A DNA stretch of 32,444 bases, from NCBI GenBank assembly GCA_003164955.1, contig PLRW01000175.1, forward strand, positions 1 through 32,444, read 5' to 3'. This stretch comes from Actinomycetota bacterium (GTDB taxonomy: Bacteria > Actinomycetota > Actinomycetes > Streptosporangiales > Streptosporangiaceae). Below, one piece after another: positions 15,149 to 24,046 of the stretch. The position numbers and the translations under genes are program-made. Every line of letters starts with the position of its first letter. The stretch's first letter is position 1. The notes beneath the pieces were generated by a model. It searched no databases. It had not been told where the DNA came from and worked only from the letters and a program-made list of their open reading frames with translations.

Positions 15149-16600
15149 TCAGGTTCCCAGTTTCGTGGTGGCCTCGCTTGACCCGGTGGCGGGGTGGCGG
15201 TGCACGGTGAGCCAGGCGATCGCCGCGGCGACGGCGACCAGTCCGAGGGCGATGAACGGGAAGGCGCTGTAAGGGGAGGGCTGGCCAGGTTCGCACAGCT
15301 CGATGAACGGGACGACCAGGACGGCCGATCCCAGGACCGGGACGGCCACGTGGCGGATGGGCGAGAACATCGACCGATGACGTCGCCACATAAAAACGGG
15401 CAGGGACAGATTGGTCAGGAGATAGACGACCAGGATCACGATCGTGCCCATGGTGGAGCTCTCGGCGTACAGACCGACCGGATTCATCGCGCCGGTATGC
15501 CCGGTGACCAGATGGATGATCCACCAGGCACCGATGAGGCCAAGACCGGCCACGGCCATGACGATCAGGGCGCTGACCGGCGTTTCACTGGGCTGGCGCA
15601 GGCGCCCGAGCCGTGCGGGCAGCAGACCTGACCGGCCCCCGTCATAGAGCATGCGCGCCTGGGAACTTGAACCGGCCACCAGCGCGGCCAGCACGGACAA
15701 GATCCCCGCGACCCAGGCCAGAACGGCCGCTCCCCCCAGGTCGTGGTCAGCCACGGCAAGGAACGGCACCGAAGACCGGCCGATGGACGACACGTTGTCA
15801 CCGAACCCGGTGACCGTCGCGTAGGCGAACAGCACGAACAGCACAGCGGCGATCGCGATCGAGATGTAGAGGGCGCGGGGTACGGTCCGTTCCGGGTCCC
15901 GGCACTCTTCGGCGAGCGCTGGCCCGTTCTCCCAGCCGATGAACATGTACAGCGCCAGCGGGAAGCCCGTCGACAGGCCAGTCAGACCGCCCGTGAGATG
16001 CGCCCACGAGAACGGCGCCGCCGACAGGTGACGGCGCTGGGCCACGAGCGCGGCCACGCAGACCGTCAGCATCACCGCAACCTGGGCGACCAGCGCCACG
16101 CCGATCACGGAGGTGGACAGCTTGACACCCTTAGCAGTCACCCAGATGGCGGCGATCGTCAGCACCAGGCTCAATGGTCCCCAGGGCACGTTCAGCGAGG
16201 TGTAATGAGCGAGGGTCATCGCCAGCAACCCACCCGACATCGTGAACACCCCGGTCATGGCGACCGTGTAGCCGACCGTGACCAGCAGCGCCGTCACCAC
16301 ACCCGCCCGGGGCCCCAGACCGGTCTCCACATAGGTGATGAAGCTCCCCGCCGACGGCTCGGCCCGGGTGAACTCCGCGACCGTCGTCGCCAGGAAAACC
16401 ACAGCGATCCCGGCGGCCACGATCGTCAGCGGGGCGGCGACCCCCGCCGTCACCACGATCACCCCGAACGCGAAATAGAAATCGATCCCCGGGCCGATAT
16501 TCGCCACCGTGGAAACGGTCAGATCCCACGTGCCCAGCTGGCCGGACTTAAGCCGCCCCCCACCTGAATCAGGACCACCCGCGCCGGGGACCTTCACCAC
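15149..16600 (-). CDS. APC-family amino acid permease
   Basis: A 483-residue integral membrane protein with about 12 hydrophobic helices. Family landmarks: LGTWDLTVSTVANIGPGIDFYF in helix 1 (the broken Gly-rich substrate helix), AEFTRAEPSAGSFITYVETGLGPRAG (helices 2-3), and IGWENGPALAEECRDPERTVPRAL, the standard APC loop after helix 6. Likely role is proton-coupled uptake or exchange of an amino acid or amine; the substrate cannot be told. The start is a GTG without a clear Shine-Dalgarno, and the next codon is also GTG. It is divergent from the ketopantoate-reductase-like gene and convergent with acuC. The C-terminal 20 residues are polar and disordered. Confidence 0.9.
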   Translation of the reverse strand: MVKVPGAGGPDSGGGRLKSGQLGTWDLTVSTVANIGPGIDFYFAFGVIVVTAGVAAPLTIVAAGIAVVFLATTVAEFTRAEPSAGSFITYVETGLGPRAGVVTALLVTVGYTVAMTGVFTMSGGLLAMTLAHYTSLNVPWGPLSLVLTIAAIWVTAKGVKLSTSVIGVALVAQVAVMLTVCVAALVAQRRHLSAAPFSWAHLTGGLTGLSTGFPLALYMFIGWENGPALAEECRDPERTVPRALYISIAIAAVLFVLFAYATVTGFGDNVSSIGRSSVPFLAVADHDLGGAAVLAWVAGILSVLAALVAGSSSQARMLYDGGRSGLLPARLGRLRQPSETPVSALIVMAVAGLGLIGAWWIIHLVTGHTGAMNPVGLYAESSTMGTIVILVVYLLTNLSLPVFMWRRHRSMFSPIRHVAVPVLGSAVLVVPFIELCEPGQPSPYSAFPFIALGLVAVAAAIAWLTVHRHPATGSSEATTKLGT

Positions 16601-16763
16601 GACACGGCGGGCACGCCACCCCAGCCGGTACTGCCTGGGACAACGGTGACCAGCAACCGATTCATCTTGCAGAGTCTAGAAGCTGCACCAGCCTCGGCAA
16701 CCTCCGGAGAGCCGACCTGCGGACCAGCACTTTTGGTGACCACCAGCTCACTCGGCCGCGCCG

Positions 16764-16856
16764 TCATCGGCCGGGCAGGCTGCCGTAATCGCTGCGGTGC
16801 CCGGCCACCAGGCGCACCGCCCGATCCCGGAGCTTGCTCAGGTACCGCTTTGGCAT
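16764..16856 (-). pseudogene. 5' fragment of an IS3-family orfA transposase
   Basis: A 30-codon reading frame begins MPKRYLSKLRDRAVRLVAGH, the characteristic start of IS3-family OrfA proteins (helix-turn-helix subunit, normally about 100 residues), and then ends at TGA just after SDYGSLPGR. GGAGGA precedes the ATG. The helix-turn-helix and leucine-zipper parts and orfB are absent, so this is a relic of an insertion element rather than a functional gene. It lies in the gap between the APC permease and the reductase gene, close to the truncated oxidoreductase downstream. Confidence 0.6.
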
Positions 16857-16951
16857 GAAGATCATCCTCCAGGAAAGGAAGTCTCCGCCGAACTCGGGGC
16901 GGTTCAAGACCATACGGACCGCTCGTTCGTACCCGCCGTTGGGAGCTTGTC

Positions 16952-17845
16952 GTGAAGGTGCTTGTGGTGGGTGCGGGCGTGATCGGAACCGTCTACGGGG
17001 CGCACTTGGCGGCTGCGGGGAACACCGTCTCGGTCCTGAGCCACGGGCTGAGGACCGGGGAAGTCGCCGCCGGGGGACTTTCCGCCCGGGAGGTCACCGG
17101 CGGCGGGCACGCCCGCGCGGATACCCCCGTCGTGCCGGATGCCAGCGGCGAGTATGACGTCGTCCTGGTGGCGGTCCGGCGTGATCAGCTGGCCTCAGCC
17201 TGCGCCGGGCTCACCGGCCTGGCCGGGAAACCAGCCATCGTCTTCTTCGGCAACAATCCGGCCGGTGGGTCGGCCATCCCGGCCGGAATGCCCGGCGATA
17301 CCTATCTCGGGTTCCCTGGTGTCGGTGGTGTGATGACCGGCGGAACCGCAGAATACGTCCGCATCCGGCAGCAGCCGACGGCGTTGCCGCAGACATCTGA
17401 CCTCCGGCTGGCCGCGCTCGAAAAGGCGCTCTCGGACCGCGGATTCGCGGTTCAGCGGGTCGCCGACATGGACGGATGGCTCGCCTACCACGCTGCGTTC
17501 GTCGCGTGCATCGCGGCCGCCCTCTTCCGGTGCGGAACCGATCCCATCCGTCTCGCCGGTGACCGCGCGACCCTGACGCTCATGTGCCAGGCCATCACCG
17601 GGGCATTCGCCGCCCTGCGCGCGGGCGGCACGGCCGGGCTGCCGCACAACCTCGCCATCCTGCACAGCCCGCTGCTCACAGTGGTCGCCGTCCGCTACTG
17701 GGCCCGGACCATGCGCTCCCCGGCCGGCGAACTCTGCTTCGCGGCGCACTCACGGCATGCCGAAGCTGAGATGCGGGCCCTGGGCCGCGACATGTCAGCC
17801 CGGATTACGACCTCACCCGCCCTGACAGAGCTGCTCAGTCCATGA
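16952..17845 (+). CDS. Ketopantoate-reductase-family (ApbA/PanE-like) NAD(P)-dependent protein
   Basis: A 297-residue protein with an N-terminal Rossmann fold: MKVLVVGAGVIGTVYGAHLAAAG carries GxGxxG (7-12), VVLVAVRRDQL follows as the usual cofactor-side strand, and FFGNNPAG (98-105) supplies the conserved Asn region. The C-terminal helical domain follows. The catalytic Lys of PanE (in WxK) is absent: the matching stretch reads GWLAYHAAFVACIAA. True ketopantoate reduction is therefore doubtful, and a divergent reductase is more likely. The start is GTG with GGGAG 6 nt upstream. A truncated flavin oxidoreductase begins about 36 nt after its stop. Confidence 0.82.
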   Translation: MKVLVVGAGVIGTVYGAHLAAAGNTVSVLSHGLRTGEVAAGGLSAREVTGGGHARADTPVVPDASGEYDVVLVAVRRDQLASACAGLTGLAGKPAIVFFGNNPAGGSAIPAGMPGDTYLGFPGVGGVMTGGTAEYVRIRQQPTALPQTSDLRLAALEKALSDRGFAVQRVADMDGWLAYHAAFVACIAAALFRCGTDPIRLAGDRATLTLMCQAITGAFAALRAGGTAGLPHNLAILHSPLLTVVAVRYWARTMRSPAGELCFAAHSRHAEAEMRALGRDMSARITTSPALTELLSP

Positions 17846-17881
17846 AGCGCCGGCCACCATAGGCCAGGCCAAAGATGTCCA

Positions 17882-18662
17882 ATCCACCGACGACCCGATC
17901 CGGCTATACCAGCAGATGGCGACCGCCTCCATCGTCAGCGGAGGACGGGTCGAGATCATCGCCGGCCGCGGCTCCTCCGCCGACTCCTTCCCCCTGTTCG
18001 GCTACGGCCTGGACGACTACGACCGCCTTTACGCCGACAAGCTCGGCCTGCTCCTGGCCATCAACGACGGCGACCGGGTCAGCTGGGAGTCACCGTTCCG
18101 GCCCCCGCTGAAGGACGCCCTGGTAGTCCCCAGGCCGGACGCGCCGATCCCCATCTGGCTCGGCACCGGCGGCAACCCCGACTCGACCGTACGTGCCGGG
18201 CAGGCCGGGCTCCCGGTCTCCTACGGCATCCTCAGCGGCACACCGCAGCGCTGGGGCCAGTTTGGCGCCCTGTACCGGGAGGCCGCCAGGCAGGCCGGCG
18301 CGGACGAGTCCAGCTTGGCGATCTCGGTCGCCGCCCACGGCTTCGTCGGGCGCGACGGGCGCGCGGCCAAGGCCCTGTTCTTCCACCACGAGCAGGCCGC
18401 CTACGCCGCCGCCGGCCGCTTCGCCGCCCCCTCCTGGCGGGACGCGGCCCCGAACTACTCCCCCGGCGGCATGGTCTTCGCCGGCGACCCCGAAGAGATC
18501 GCCAGCCGCATCATCGACCTGCATCACCACCTCGGCCACACCCGTCACTTCCTCCAGATGGACATCGGCGGCATGCCCCACGCCGAGGTACTCAAGTCCA
18601 TCGAACTACTCAGAACCGAGGTAGCACCCAGAGTCCGCGCCGAGCTGAGCAGCACGACCTAA
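17882..18662 (+). pseudogene. 5'-truncated LLM-class flavin-dependent oxidoreductase
   Basis: The frame reads STDDPIRLYQQMATASIVSGGRVEII and continues with GSSADSFPLFGYGLDDYDRLYADKL, APIPIWLGTGG and the standard LLM C-terminus, ending at TAA 18660-18662. Homology starts abruptly in the middle of the luciferase-like barrel: about 90 residues that normally form the first strands and part of the FMN pocket are missing. No start codon precedes the homologous part. The first in-frame ATG (17916) would yield 248 residues against the usual 330-345. I read it as a gene cut by recombination at about 17880, directly behind the reductase gene. A shortened product from 17916 cannot be excluded. Confidence 0.75.
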
Positions 18663-18933
18663 GCTGACCCAGATCACCCGCACGGCGCTGGCGGCGACAG
18701 GGCGCGGTCCCCGAAAGCCCGATAACAGATCTCGCCGAGCCGCTCGGTAGAGCGGATTGACGCCCTGCACTCCCCGGTCCGAATGCTTCTTGGTCTCCCC
18801 TTTCACGGAGACCTCGACGCCCGCGTTCGGCGGCGTTGTGCGGGTGAAGCGCGACCTGTGGCACAAGCTGCTTCCCTGGCGTTCAGAAGGCCGGTACCTG
18901 GTTGATCCCCGCGGGAAGCGTCGCGGCGGCTCC
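18663..18933. other. Unassigned stretch between oxidoreductase relic and membrane-protein gene
   Basis: About 270 nt with open frames on both strands but no recognisable protein. It contains a perfect 6-bp hairpin, CCGCTC-GGTA-GAGCGG (18740-18755), which looks like a tRNA D-arm but lacks a matching anticodon stem and acceptor. It may be eroded DNA left by the same rearrangement that truncated the oxidoreductase. Confidence 0.4.
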
Positions 18934-19443
18934 TTATCCCCGCCGGGTTATCCCGGTGACCTCCCATGCCCGGCCAAGGGCGCTGCCATACAAAGCCACA
19001 ATGACGAGGACCAAAGCATGTTGCAGCGTGGCACTCCGGCTGTTCGCCAGGAGCGCTGCGGCGAGGCCGAGCTGCACTGAGTAGGCCCCAGCCGAAATCG
19101 ACGCGAAGGCGATATTCAGCTTTCTGGTTCGAAAGCCGCGGGTGAAATTTCCAGCCCGCTTTGCCCTCGGTATCAGCCGCCTGGTGGCCAGCAGGCCGAC
19201 GGTTGCCATTGCGAGGCTTGATAGCCCGAAGACGACTGAGCCCCCGGTCAAGGCCACGATCGAGACGATGAAGATGTCTACCAGGGCAACAAACGCGCTC
19301 CCGGCCAGCACAGTTCGGTTCTCCCGAGTTGTGGGGTTCGCGTCATCCGCGTTGACGACCGATACGGCGACGACCAGCAGCCCCAAGATGGCAGCGGATG
19401 CGCCCGCGCTTGCGATGAAGAAGTTCTCATAGTGCCCCACCAC
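18934..19443 (-). CDS. Small integral membrane protein of unknown function
   Basis: A 169-residue protein with four to five hydrophobic helices: ASAAILGLLVVAVSVV (after a short ENFF N-terminus), AFVALVDIFIVSIVALTGGSVVFGL, LAMATVGLLA, FASISAGAYSVQLGLAAALLA and LVLVIVALYGSALGRAW. A basic loop, RRLIPRAKRAGNFTRGFRTRK, separates helices three and four. I do not recognise the family. The GTG start lies 17 nt inside the preceding 110-residue gene, so it is probably translationally coupled to it. It is the last gene of a three-gene minus-strand cluster with a sigma factor, and a role tied to that sigma factor (for example membrane sensing) is an inference only. Confidence 0.65.
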   Translation of the reverse strand: MVGHYENFFIASAGASAAILGLLVVAVSVVNADDANPTTRENRTVLAGSAFVALVDIFIVSIVALTGGSVVFGLSSLAMATVGLLATRRLIPRAKRAGNFTRGFRTRKLNIAFASISAGAYSVQLGLAAALLANSRSATLQHALVLVIVALYGSALGRAWEVTGITRRG

Positions 19444-19759
19444 AACGCCACCCTATCGGGCGTTCGACCCATTCGTGCAGAATGGCGTGCAGCTCCGGCA
19501 GCGCCTCGCGGGTGTCCGGCCACGGTGACGGCTGGCTGGCCGCCCGAAGTCCCTTGACAACGCTGTTCGCGACCTTGGCAGCCAGTTCGGCCTCGGTCGC
19601 GCCAGGCACTGGGACGAGAGTCATACGAGCCGTCCTGGTGAGTTGAGCGGTCACGAAGCTACTCACGTAATGGTAGCCAGCACTCGCGCTGAGCTGATCG
19701 CAGAACGGTCCTGTCTGGTCACATAGCGAACCCATGCAGTGGCGGACCACGGCATTCAT
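19427..19759 (-). CDS. Hypothetical 110-residue protein downstream of the sigma factor
   Basis: Start ATG 19759 has GGAGGAG six nt upstream, one of the better ribosome-binding sites in the window, which supports it as a real gene. The N-terminal part is Cys-containing (RHCMGSLCDQTGPFCDQL, with Cys at about 8, 13 and 20). The C-terminal part, ELAAKVANSVVKGLRAA and REALPELHAILHEWVERPIG, looks helical. No domain is recognised. It sits 50 nt after the sigma-factor gene and overlaps the membrane-protein gene by 17 nt, so the three are likely one operon. The spaced Cys and His residues could bind metal, as in zinc-type anti-sigma proteins, but the HxxxCxxC signature is not seen. Confidence 0.55.
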   Translation of the reverse strand: MNAVVRHCMGSLCDQTGPFCDQLSASAGYHYVSSFVTAQLTRTARMTLVPVPGATEAELAAKVANSVVKGLRAASQPSPWPDTREALPELHAILHEWVERPIGWRCGGAL

Positions 19760-19808
19760 TCCCCGCTCCTCCGCAGTGCCGATCCCAGGGCGGGGAAAGG
19801 CACATCAG

Positions 19809-20393
19809 TCAGCAGCTGTCAATGCCGACGGCTACCAGCTCGCGGCGAAGCCGATCAAGGCAGCGCGCCCGTGTCGGCCCGATGCTGCCGACAGGCATGC
19901 CGAGCCTAGCGGACGTATCTGCGTAGCTGCGGCGGGGCGAATTCATCAGGTATGCGAGCAGCCGCCGGTCCGGTGTCGACAGCCGGCGAAAAGCCGCTCG
20001 AATTCGCGCGTCCTGGTCCCGTGCCACTGCCTCGTCTTCGGGCGAGCGATCGCAGTCCGCCGTGTCGAGGTCCTCAGCTCGCGTGCCCGGACGCTCTCGC
20101 CGACGGTTTTGAACCACGAGACGGCACTCTCTGTGGGCGGTCGTCGCCAGCCACGTACCAACCGCGCCGGGATCACGCAACGTGTCGAGATGCTCGATCA
20201 GACGCAGCCACGTTGTCTGCGCGACATCGCCCCGGACAGACGGGTCCAGCCGGTAGGAGCTTGTTATCGCATGCAGCATGCCGGTATACCGGCCGACGAG
20301 TTCCTCCCACGCCTGGCGGTCTCCGGTCGCCGCGCCCTGCACGAGCTCTGCGGTCGCAACCGCCGACCGCCTGGACTGCACTTCGCTTATCAT
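19809..20393 (-). CDS. Sigma-70 family (ECF-like) RNA polymerase sigma factor
   Basis: A 194-residue sigma factor. Region 2 spans about 14-90: ELVQGAATGDRQAWEELVGRY, DVAQTTWLRLIEHLDTLRDPGAVGTWLATTAHREC, with the Asp-Val-Ala-Gln-x-Thr-Trp core polymerase-binding helix. After an acidic linker (SPEDEAVARDQDAR), region 4 (about 130-185) has RLSTPDRRLLAYLMNSPRRSYADTSARLGMPVGSIGPTRARCLDRLR, the -35 recognition helix-turn-helix. I use ATG 20393 (MISEVQSRRS); ATG 20453 would add 20 residues but has no Shine-Dalgarno. No anti-sigma domain is fused. Two small genes follow on the same strand and probably belong to its regulon or regulatory circuit. Confidence 0.88.
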   Translation of the reverse strand: MISEVQSRRSAVATAELVQGAATGDRQAWEELVGRYTGMLHAITSSYRLDPSVRGDVAQTTWLRLIEHLDTLRDPGAVGTWLATTAHRECRLVVQNRRRERPGTRAEDLDTADCDRSPEDEAVARDQDARIRAAFRRLSTPDRRLLAYLMNSPRRSYADTSARLGMPVGSIGPTRARCLDRLRRELVAVGIDSC

Positions 20394-20969
20394 TCCGAGT
20401 ACCCCTGTAAGCCGAATGGCAGGAGCATGCAGCAGTGCTGCGGCCGCGGGCATCGGAAGAATTAAGTATTCTCGCGGGTTTATCCCTTAGGCGTCCGAGC
20501 TCCTCGTCGGACCGCTGGCCGCCTGGCCACGGTGCGGGCCAGCGCTATCGAGCGGTACGGCCGGCAATTAGAAATTTCATGCGCCACTGCCGTGGGGCTG
20601 CCGTGGGATGCGCAAGCTGGGTCCCCTTACCGCTGGAGCGTGCGGATCGCAGGTTGCCGGGATTTCTCCGTGACTGGGTGGTGCCGGGCCGAGTGGAATG
20701 AACAGTAATAAAACCACGAGTGACAGTGAGCATATCCATTCTCAGCCAGACCGCAGGTTGCGTAGCTCTCAGTTGACGCGCCAGGAGCATTGCGCGCTCC
20801 CGGTCCCCCCAGCCCCGTGAACCCCACGCCGGAGCGAGGTGCGCGGCGGCCGGGGCCGATGTCAGCCAGGCTGAGGGGCACAATTCCGCGCTTCGGCCAC
20901 AATGAGTGGCCGCCTGCATGCGCCGAAACACGGTGGACGCACTGAGATGCGGTGCTCTACCCTGCTGGT
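20394..20969. other. Divergent intergenic region between sigma factor and LuxR-type regulator
   Basis: About 575 nt with no gene that I can support on either strand. It should hold the divergent promoters. The clearest structure is the hairpin at 20894-20912. AT-rich patches occur near 20565-20580 and 20700-20712. Confidence 0.5.
20894..20912 (+). promoter_or_regulatory. Perfect 7-bp inverted repeat upstream of the LuxR-type regulator gene
   Basis: CGGCCAC-AATGA-GTGGCCG lies 57 nt before ATG 20970. It could be an operator or a 5'-UTR hairpin; the sequence alone cannot decide. Confidence 0.4.
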
Positions 20970-23900
20970 ATGGGTGAAACGGGGAATTTCCTGCCCTTTG
21001 TCGGGCGTGATAATGAGATAAGTTTCCTGACGGCTGCATTCGAGGATGCGCGCCACGGAAAAACGATTATCGCAATCGCCGGCGGCGAAAGCGGGGTTGG
21101 GAAAAGCCGGCTCGTCACCGAATTCGCGTCAATGGCGTCCGGGGATGACGCCATAGTGCTCTCGGGGGCGGCTATCGACCTGGCCGACGCGCCCCCGTTC
21201 TGGCCGGTCACCGACGCCATGCGCAAGCTGCTGCGCGATCCGGCCCGTGAGCGGGCTGGGAAGCTTCTGACCAGCGGGGGCGAGCAGCTTGACCGGATAC
21301 TTATGCTTCCCGGGTCCGGAGCCAGGAATGAGCGCGAGGGCGCAAGCTTGCCTGCCATAGAGATTTTGTTCCAGGCCCTGGCAGGACTTGCCGAGCAGGC
21401 ACCCTTGGTCCTGGTGATAGAGGACCTGCAGTGGGCGGATCGCTCGACCCGCGACTTGATCATGTATCTGCTGGCCAACGTGGTCGACGAGCCCATCCTG
21501 GTCTTGGCCACCTACCGAAGCGACGCCCTGCCTGCGGGGCATCCGCTGCGCTCGCTGCTGGCTGAATTCCGGCGCGACCGCCGGGTCCGTTTCCTCGACA
21601 TGATGCCGCTGGATCACACGGCAGTCGCCGGCATGGTGGCAGAGGCGTTCGGGAGCACAGCGGATCGTGAGCTCATTGAGCTGATCTGGAGCCGGTCCGA
21701 GGGCAACGCATTCGCCGTCGAGGAAACGATCCGCGCCGTCAAGCGCGGCGACAACGCGCTGCCCCTGACGCTCCGCCAGCTCGTGCTCAGCCGACTGGAG
21801 GCGCTGCCCGCCGAGGTCGGCCAGATAGCGCGCGCGGTGGCGGTCAGCGGCGTGCCCATGAGCCATCGGCTGCTGGCCGCGGTCGTTGACCTGCCCGAGA
21901 CGGAGCTGATCGACGGACTGCGCGCAGCGGTCGAAGCCTCGGTGCTGGCGGTCGATGATACCGGCCGGGGATACGCGCTCCGGCACAGCCTGATGACCGG
22001 TGTGATCGCTGGCGATCTGCTGCCCGGCGAGCGTATCCGGTTGCACCGGCGCATTGCCACGGCGCTGTCCTACTGCCGCGGGGGCAGCGAGGTCGTTGAC
22101 GGGCATATCCCGGCCCGGCAGGCGCACCACTGGGACCAGGCGGGTAATTACCAGCGGGCTTTCGCAGCAGCGGTGGAGGCGGCCGTGGAGGCGGAGCAGG
22201 TATACGGGTTCGCGGAAGCCCTCCAGCGCTGGCGCCGGGCCCTGGACCTGCACGGCCGGCTCGAGTCAGCCGCGAGGCCAGACCGGGCCGGGCTCTTGAT
22301 ACGGGCCGCCGAGGCGGCGCATCTGCACGGCGAGCACGACGAGGCCGTGCAATACCTCACCGAGCTGCTGGCCCGATCGCCGGGCCAGGGAGCGCTGGAG
22401 AAGGCCCGGCTGCAGCAGCGCCTTGGGCGTTACCTGCTGGCGGGCGGCCGCAGCCGCAGGGCGGTCGAGGCGTACGAGCGGGCCGCCACTGTGCTGCCCA
22501 GTGACGCCACCGCCGCCGACTGGGCCGCTCAGATGGCCGGCTATGCGGATGCGCTGCTGCTGGCGGGCGAGTACGCCAGGTCGAAGGCGGAGGCTGAACG
22601 CGCGCTCGATCTTGCTCGCGGCGCTGCTACGAGCCAGGTGCGGGCACGGCTGCTCGCCACGCTCGGGTTCAGCCTCGCCTACCGGGAAAACCCGGCCAAA
22701 GGTCTTGAGGCAATGAAGGAGGGCCTGCGCCTCGCCGAGGAGGCCGGCGAGCCGGCTGACATCGGACAGGCATACGTTCGTCTCGCTGAGCTGCTATCCG
22801 CGCCGCTGAATGAACTCGCCGAGGGGGTCGGATGGTGCCGCCGGGGGGCGGAGCGGATGAACGAGCTCGGGCTGGGACGCACGTACGGCGTCACGCTGCT
22901 CACGCTGGCCGCCAATGCGCTGTTCCGGCTCGGCAAGTGGGAGGACGCCTGGCAAGCCGTCGATGAGGCGCGGTCGCTTCGGCCGACCGGCAGCCAGAGC
23001 ATCGAGCTGCGACTGGCCCGCTGCCGCCTGCTCCTCGGACGTGGTGAGCTCGACGAGGCCGAGCACGACCTTGACGACATTGACCTGCTGTCGGCCGAGA
23101 TGGCCGGTTCGCGCTACCGCGTCCCTCTCCTGACGCTGCGGGCAGGCCTGGAAATGTGGCGGGGACGGCCTGATCTTGCGAGGCAGACGGTCTGCGCCGG
23201 GCTGCAGGCCCCGGCCGCAGGGTCTGATGACGTCTGGGTCATCGCGCCACTGGTCTGGCACGGCATGCGGGCGGAAGCTGACCTGGCCGAACGGCATGGC
23301 ACGCGGGCGGCGACGACCCCGGAGCTGCACCAGTTGCGCGACAGCGTGCGGCGCCTCGGGGAGCAGGCGGCGAACGCAGCGCCCCCCGTCCAGGATGTGG
23401 TCACAGGATTCCTCACGCTCTGCGCGGCCGAGGACAGCCGGCTGGCCGGCACGCCCGATCCCGACGCGTGGCGCGCCAGCGCCGCCATCTTGGAGCGTCA
23501 CGGGCACCCTTACCCGGCCGCGTATTCCCGGTTCCGGCTGGCCGACGCCCTCCTATCACAACGAAGCCGTGCCGCGGGCGCGGCCGACGCTCTGGCCCTG
23601 GCCTATGCCGCCGCGCGCAGCATGGGCGCGCGTCCGCTCCTCGGCCAGATCAAGGACCTTGCGGCCCGGGCCCGGATCACGCTGCCGGACCACGAGGCGG
23701 CGCCGCCCACCGACGCGCCACCACCAGACCCGGCCGCTGGACTGCAGGCGATCAGCCTGGCCTCGGCTGCGCCGGAGTCAGGCCCGCTGCCCGCCCCCTT
23801 CGAGGAACTCACCGCGCGTGAACTCGACGTCCTGGCCCAGCTCGTGGCGGGGCTGACCAACCGGCAGATCGCGGGCCGTCTTTTTATCAGCGAGAAGACC

Positions 23901-23999
23901 GTGAGCGTCCACATCTCGCACATCCTGGCCAAGCTGGGCGTGCGCACCAGAGTCCAGGCGATAGCCGCGGTGCACAGGTCGCGCATGACGGTCGGCTAA
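20970..23999 (+). CDS. Large AAA/TPR LuxR-family transcriptional regulator (LAL-type)
   Basis: A 1009-residue regulator. At the N-terminus FVGRDNEISFL is followed by an ATPase with Walker A GGESGVGKS (about 38-46) and Walker B LVLVIEDLQWAD (about 146-157), the predATP/AAA_16 arrangement. A long Ala/Leu/Arg-rich middle of TPR-like helices (about 370-850) follows. The C-terminus carries a LuxR-type helix-turn-helix, LTARELDVLAQLVAGLTNRQIAGRLFIS then EKTVSVHISHILAKLGV (about 940-1000). Such LAL regulators usually activate secondary metabolism or sugar catabolism genes. ATG 20970 or GTG 20952 could be the start; neither has a convincing Shine-Dalgarno. It is monocistronic and ends at a strong hairpin. 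Confidence 0.93.
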   Translation: MGETGNFLPFVGRDNEISFLTAAFEDARHGKTIIAIAGGESGVGKSRLVTEFASMASGDDAIVLSGAAIDLADAPPFWPVTDAMRKLLRDPARERAGKLLTSGGEQLDRILMLPGSGARNEREGASLPAIEILFQALAGLAEQAPLVLVIEDLQWADRSTRDLIMYLLANVVDEPILVLATYRSDALPAGHPLRSLLAEFRRDRRVRFLDMMPLDHTAVAGMVAEAFGSTADRELIELIWSRSEGNAFAVEETIRAVKRGDNALPLTLRQLVLSRLEALPAEVGQIARAVAVSGVPMSHRLLAAVVDLPETELIDGLRAAVEASVLAVDDTGRGYALRHSLMTGVIAGDLLPGERIRLHRRIATALSYCRGGSEVVDGHIPARQAHHWDQAGNYQRAFAAAVEAAVEAEQVYGFAEALQRWRRALDLHGRLESAARPDRAGLLIRAAEAAHLHGEHDEAVQYLTELLARSPGQGALEKARLQQRLGRYLLAGGRSRRAVEAYERAATVLPSDATAADWAAQMAGYADALLLAGEYARSKAEAERALDLARGAATSQVRARLLATLGFSLAYRENPAKGLEAMKEGLRLAEEAGEPADIGQAYVRLAELLSAPLNELAEGVGWCRRGAERMNELGLGRTYGVTLLTLAANALFRLGKWEDAWQAVDEARSLRPTGSQSIELRLARCRLLLGRGELDEAEHDLDDIDLLSAEMAGSRYRVPLLTLRAGLEMWRGRPDLARQTVCAGLQAPAAGSDDVWVIAPLVWHGMRAEADLAERHGTRAATTPELHQLRDSVRRLGEQAANAAPPVQDVVTGFLTLCAAEDSRLAGTPDPDAWRASAAILERHGHPYPAAYSRFRLADALLSQRSRAAGAADALALAYAAARSMGARPLLGQIKDLAARARITLPDHEAAPPTDAPPPDPAAGLQAISLASAAPESGPLPAPFEELTARELDVLAQLVAGLTNRQIAGRLFISEKTVSVHISHILAKLGVRTRVQAIAAVHRSRMTVG

Positions 24000-24022
24000 G
24001 GCTATCTGTCCTCACCTCGCGA

Positions 24023-24046
24023 AGGCCGGCGGGAAGCCGCCGGCCT
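24023..24046. terminator. Bidirectional hairpin terminator between convergent genes
   Basis: Perfect 10-bp GC arms AGGCCGGCGG (24023-24032) and CCGCCGGCCT (24037-24046) enclose a GAAG tetraloop. It lies 24 nt after the regulator stop and abuts the stop of the DUF5995 gene, so it can serve both strands. There is no T-tract. Confidence 0.7.

Noticed and set aside
16834..17157. Plus-strand frame of 107 codons overlapping the reductase start
   Set aside because: It overlaps the Rossmann-fold coding region in another frame and the IS3 orfA scrap on the other strand; no motif supports it.
18740..18790. tRNA-like stretch: D-arm-like hairpin CCGCTC-GGTA-GAGCGG followed by GGTCCGAAT
   Set aside because: No anticodon stem, no acceptor stem and no CCA-side pairing can be drawn, so it is not a tRNA gene.
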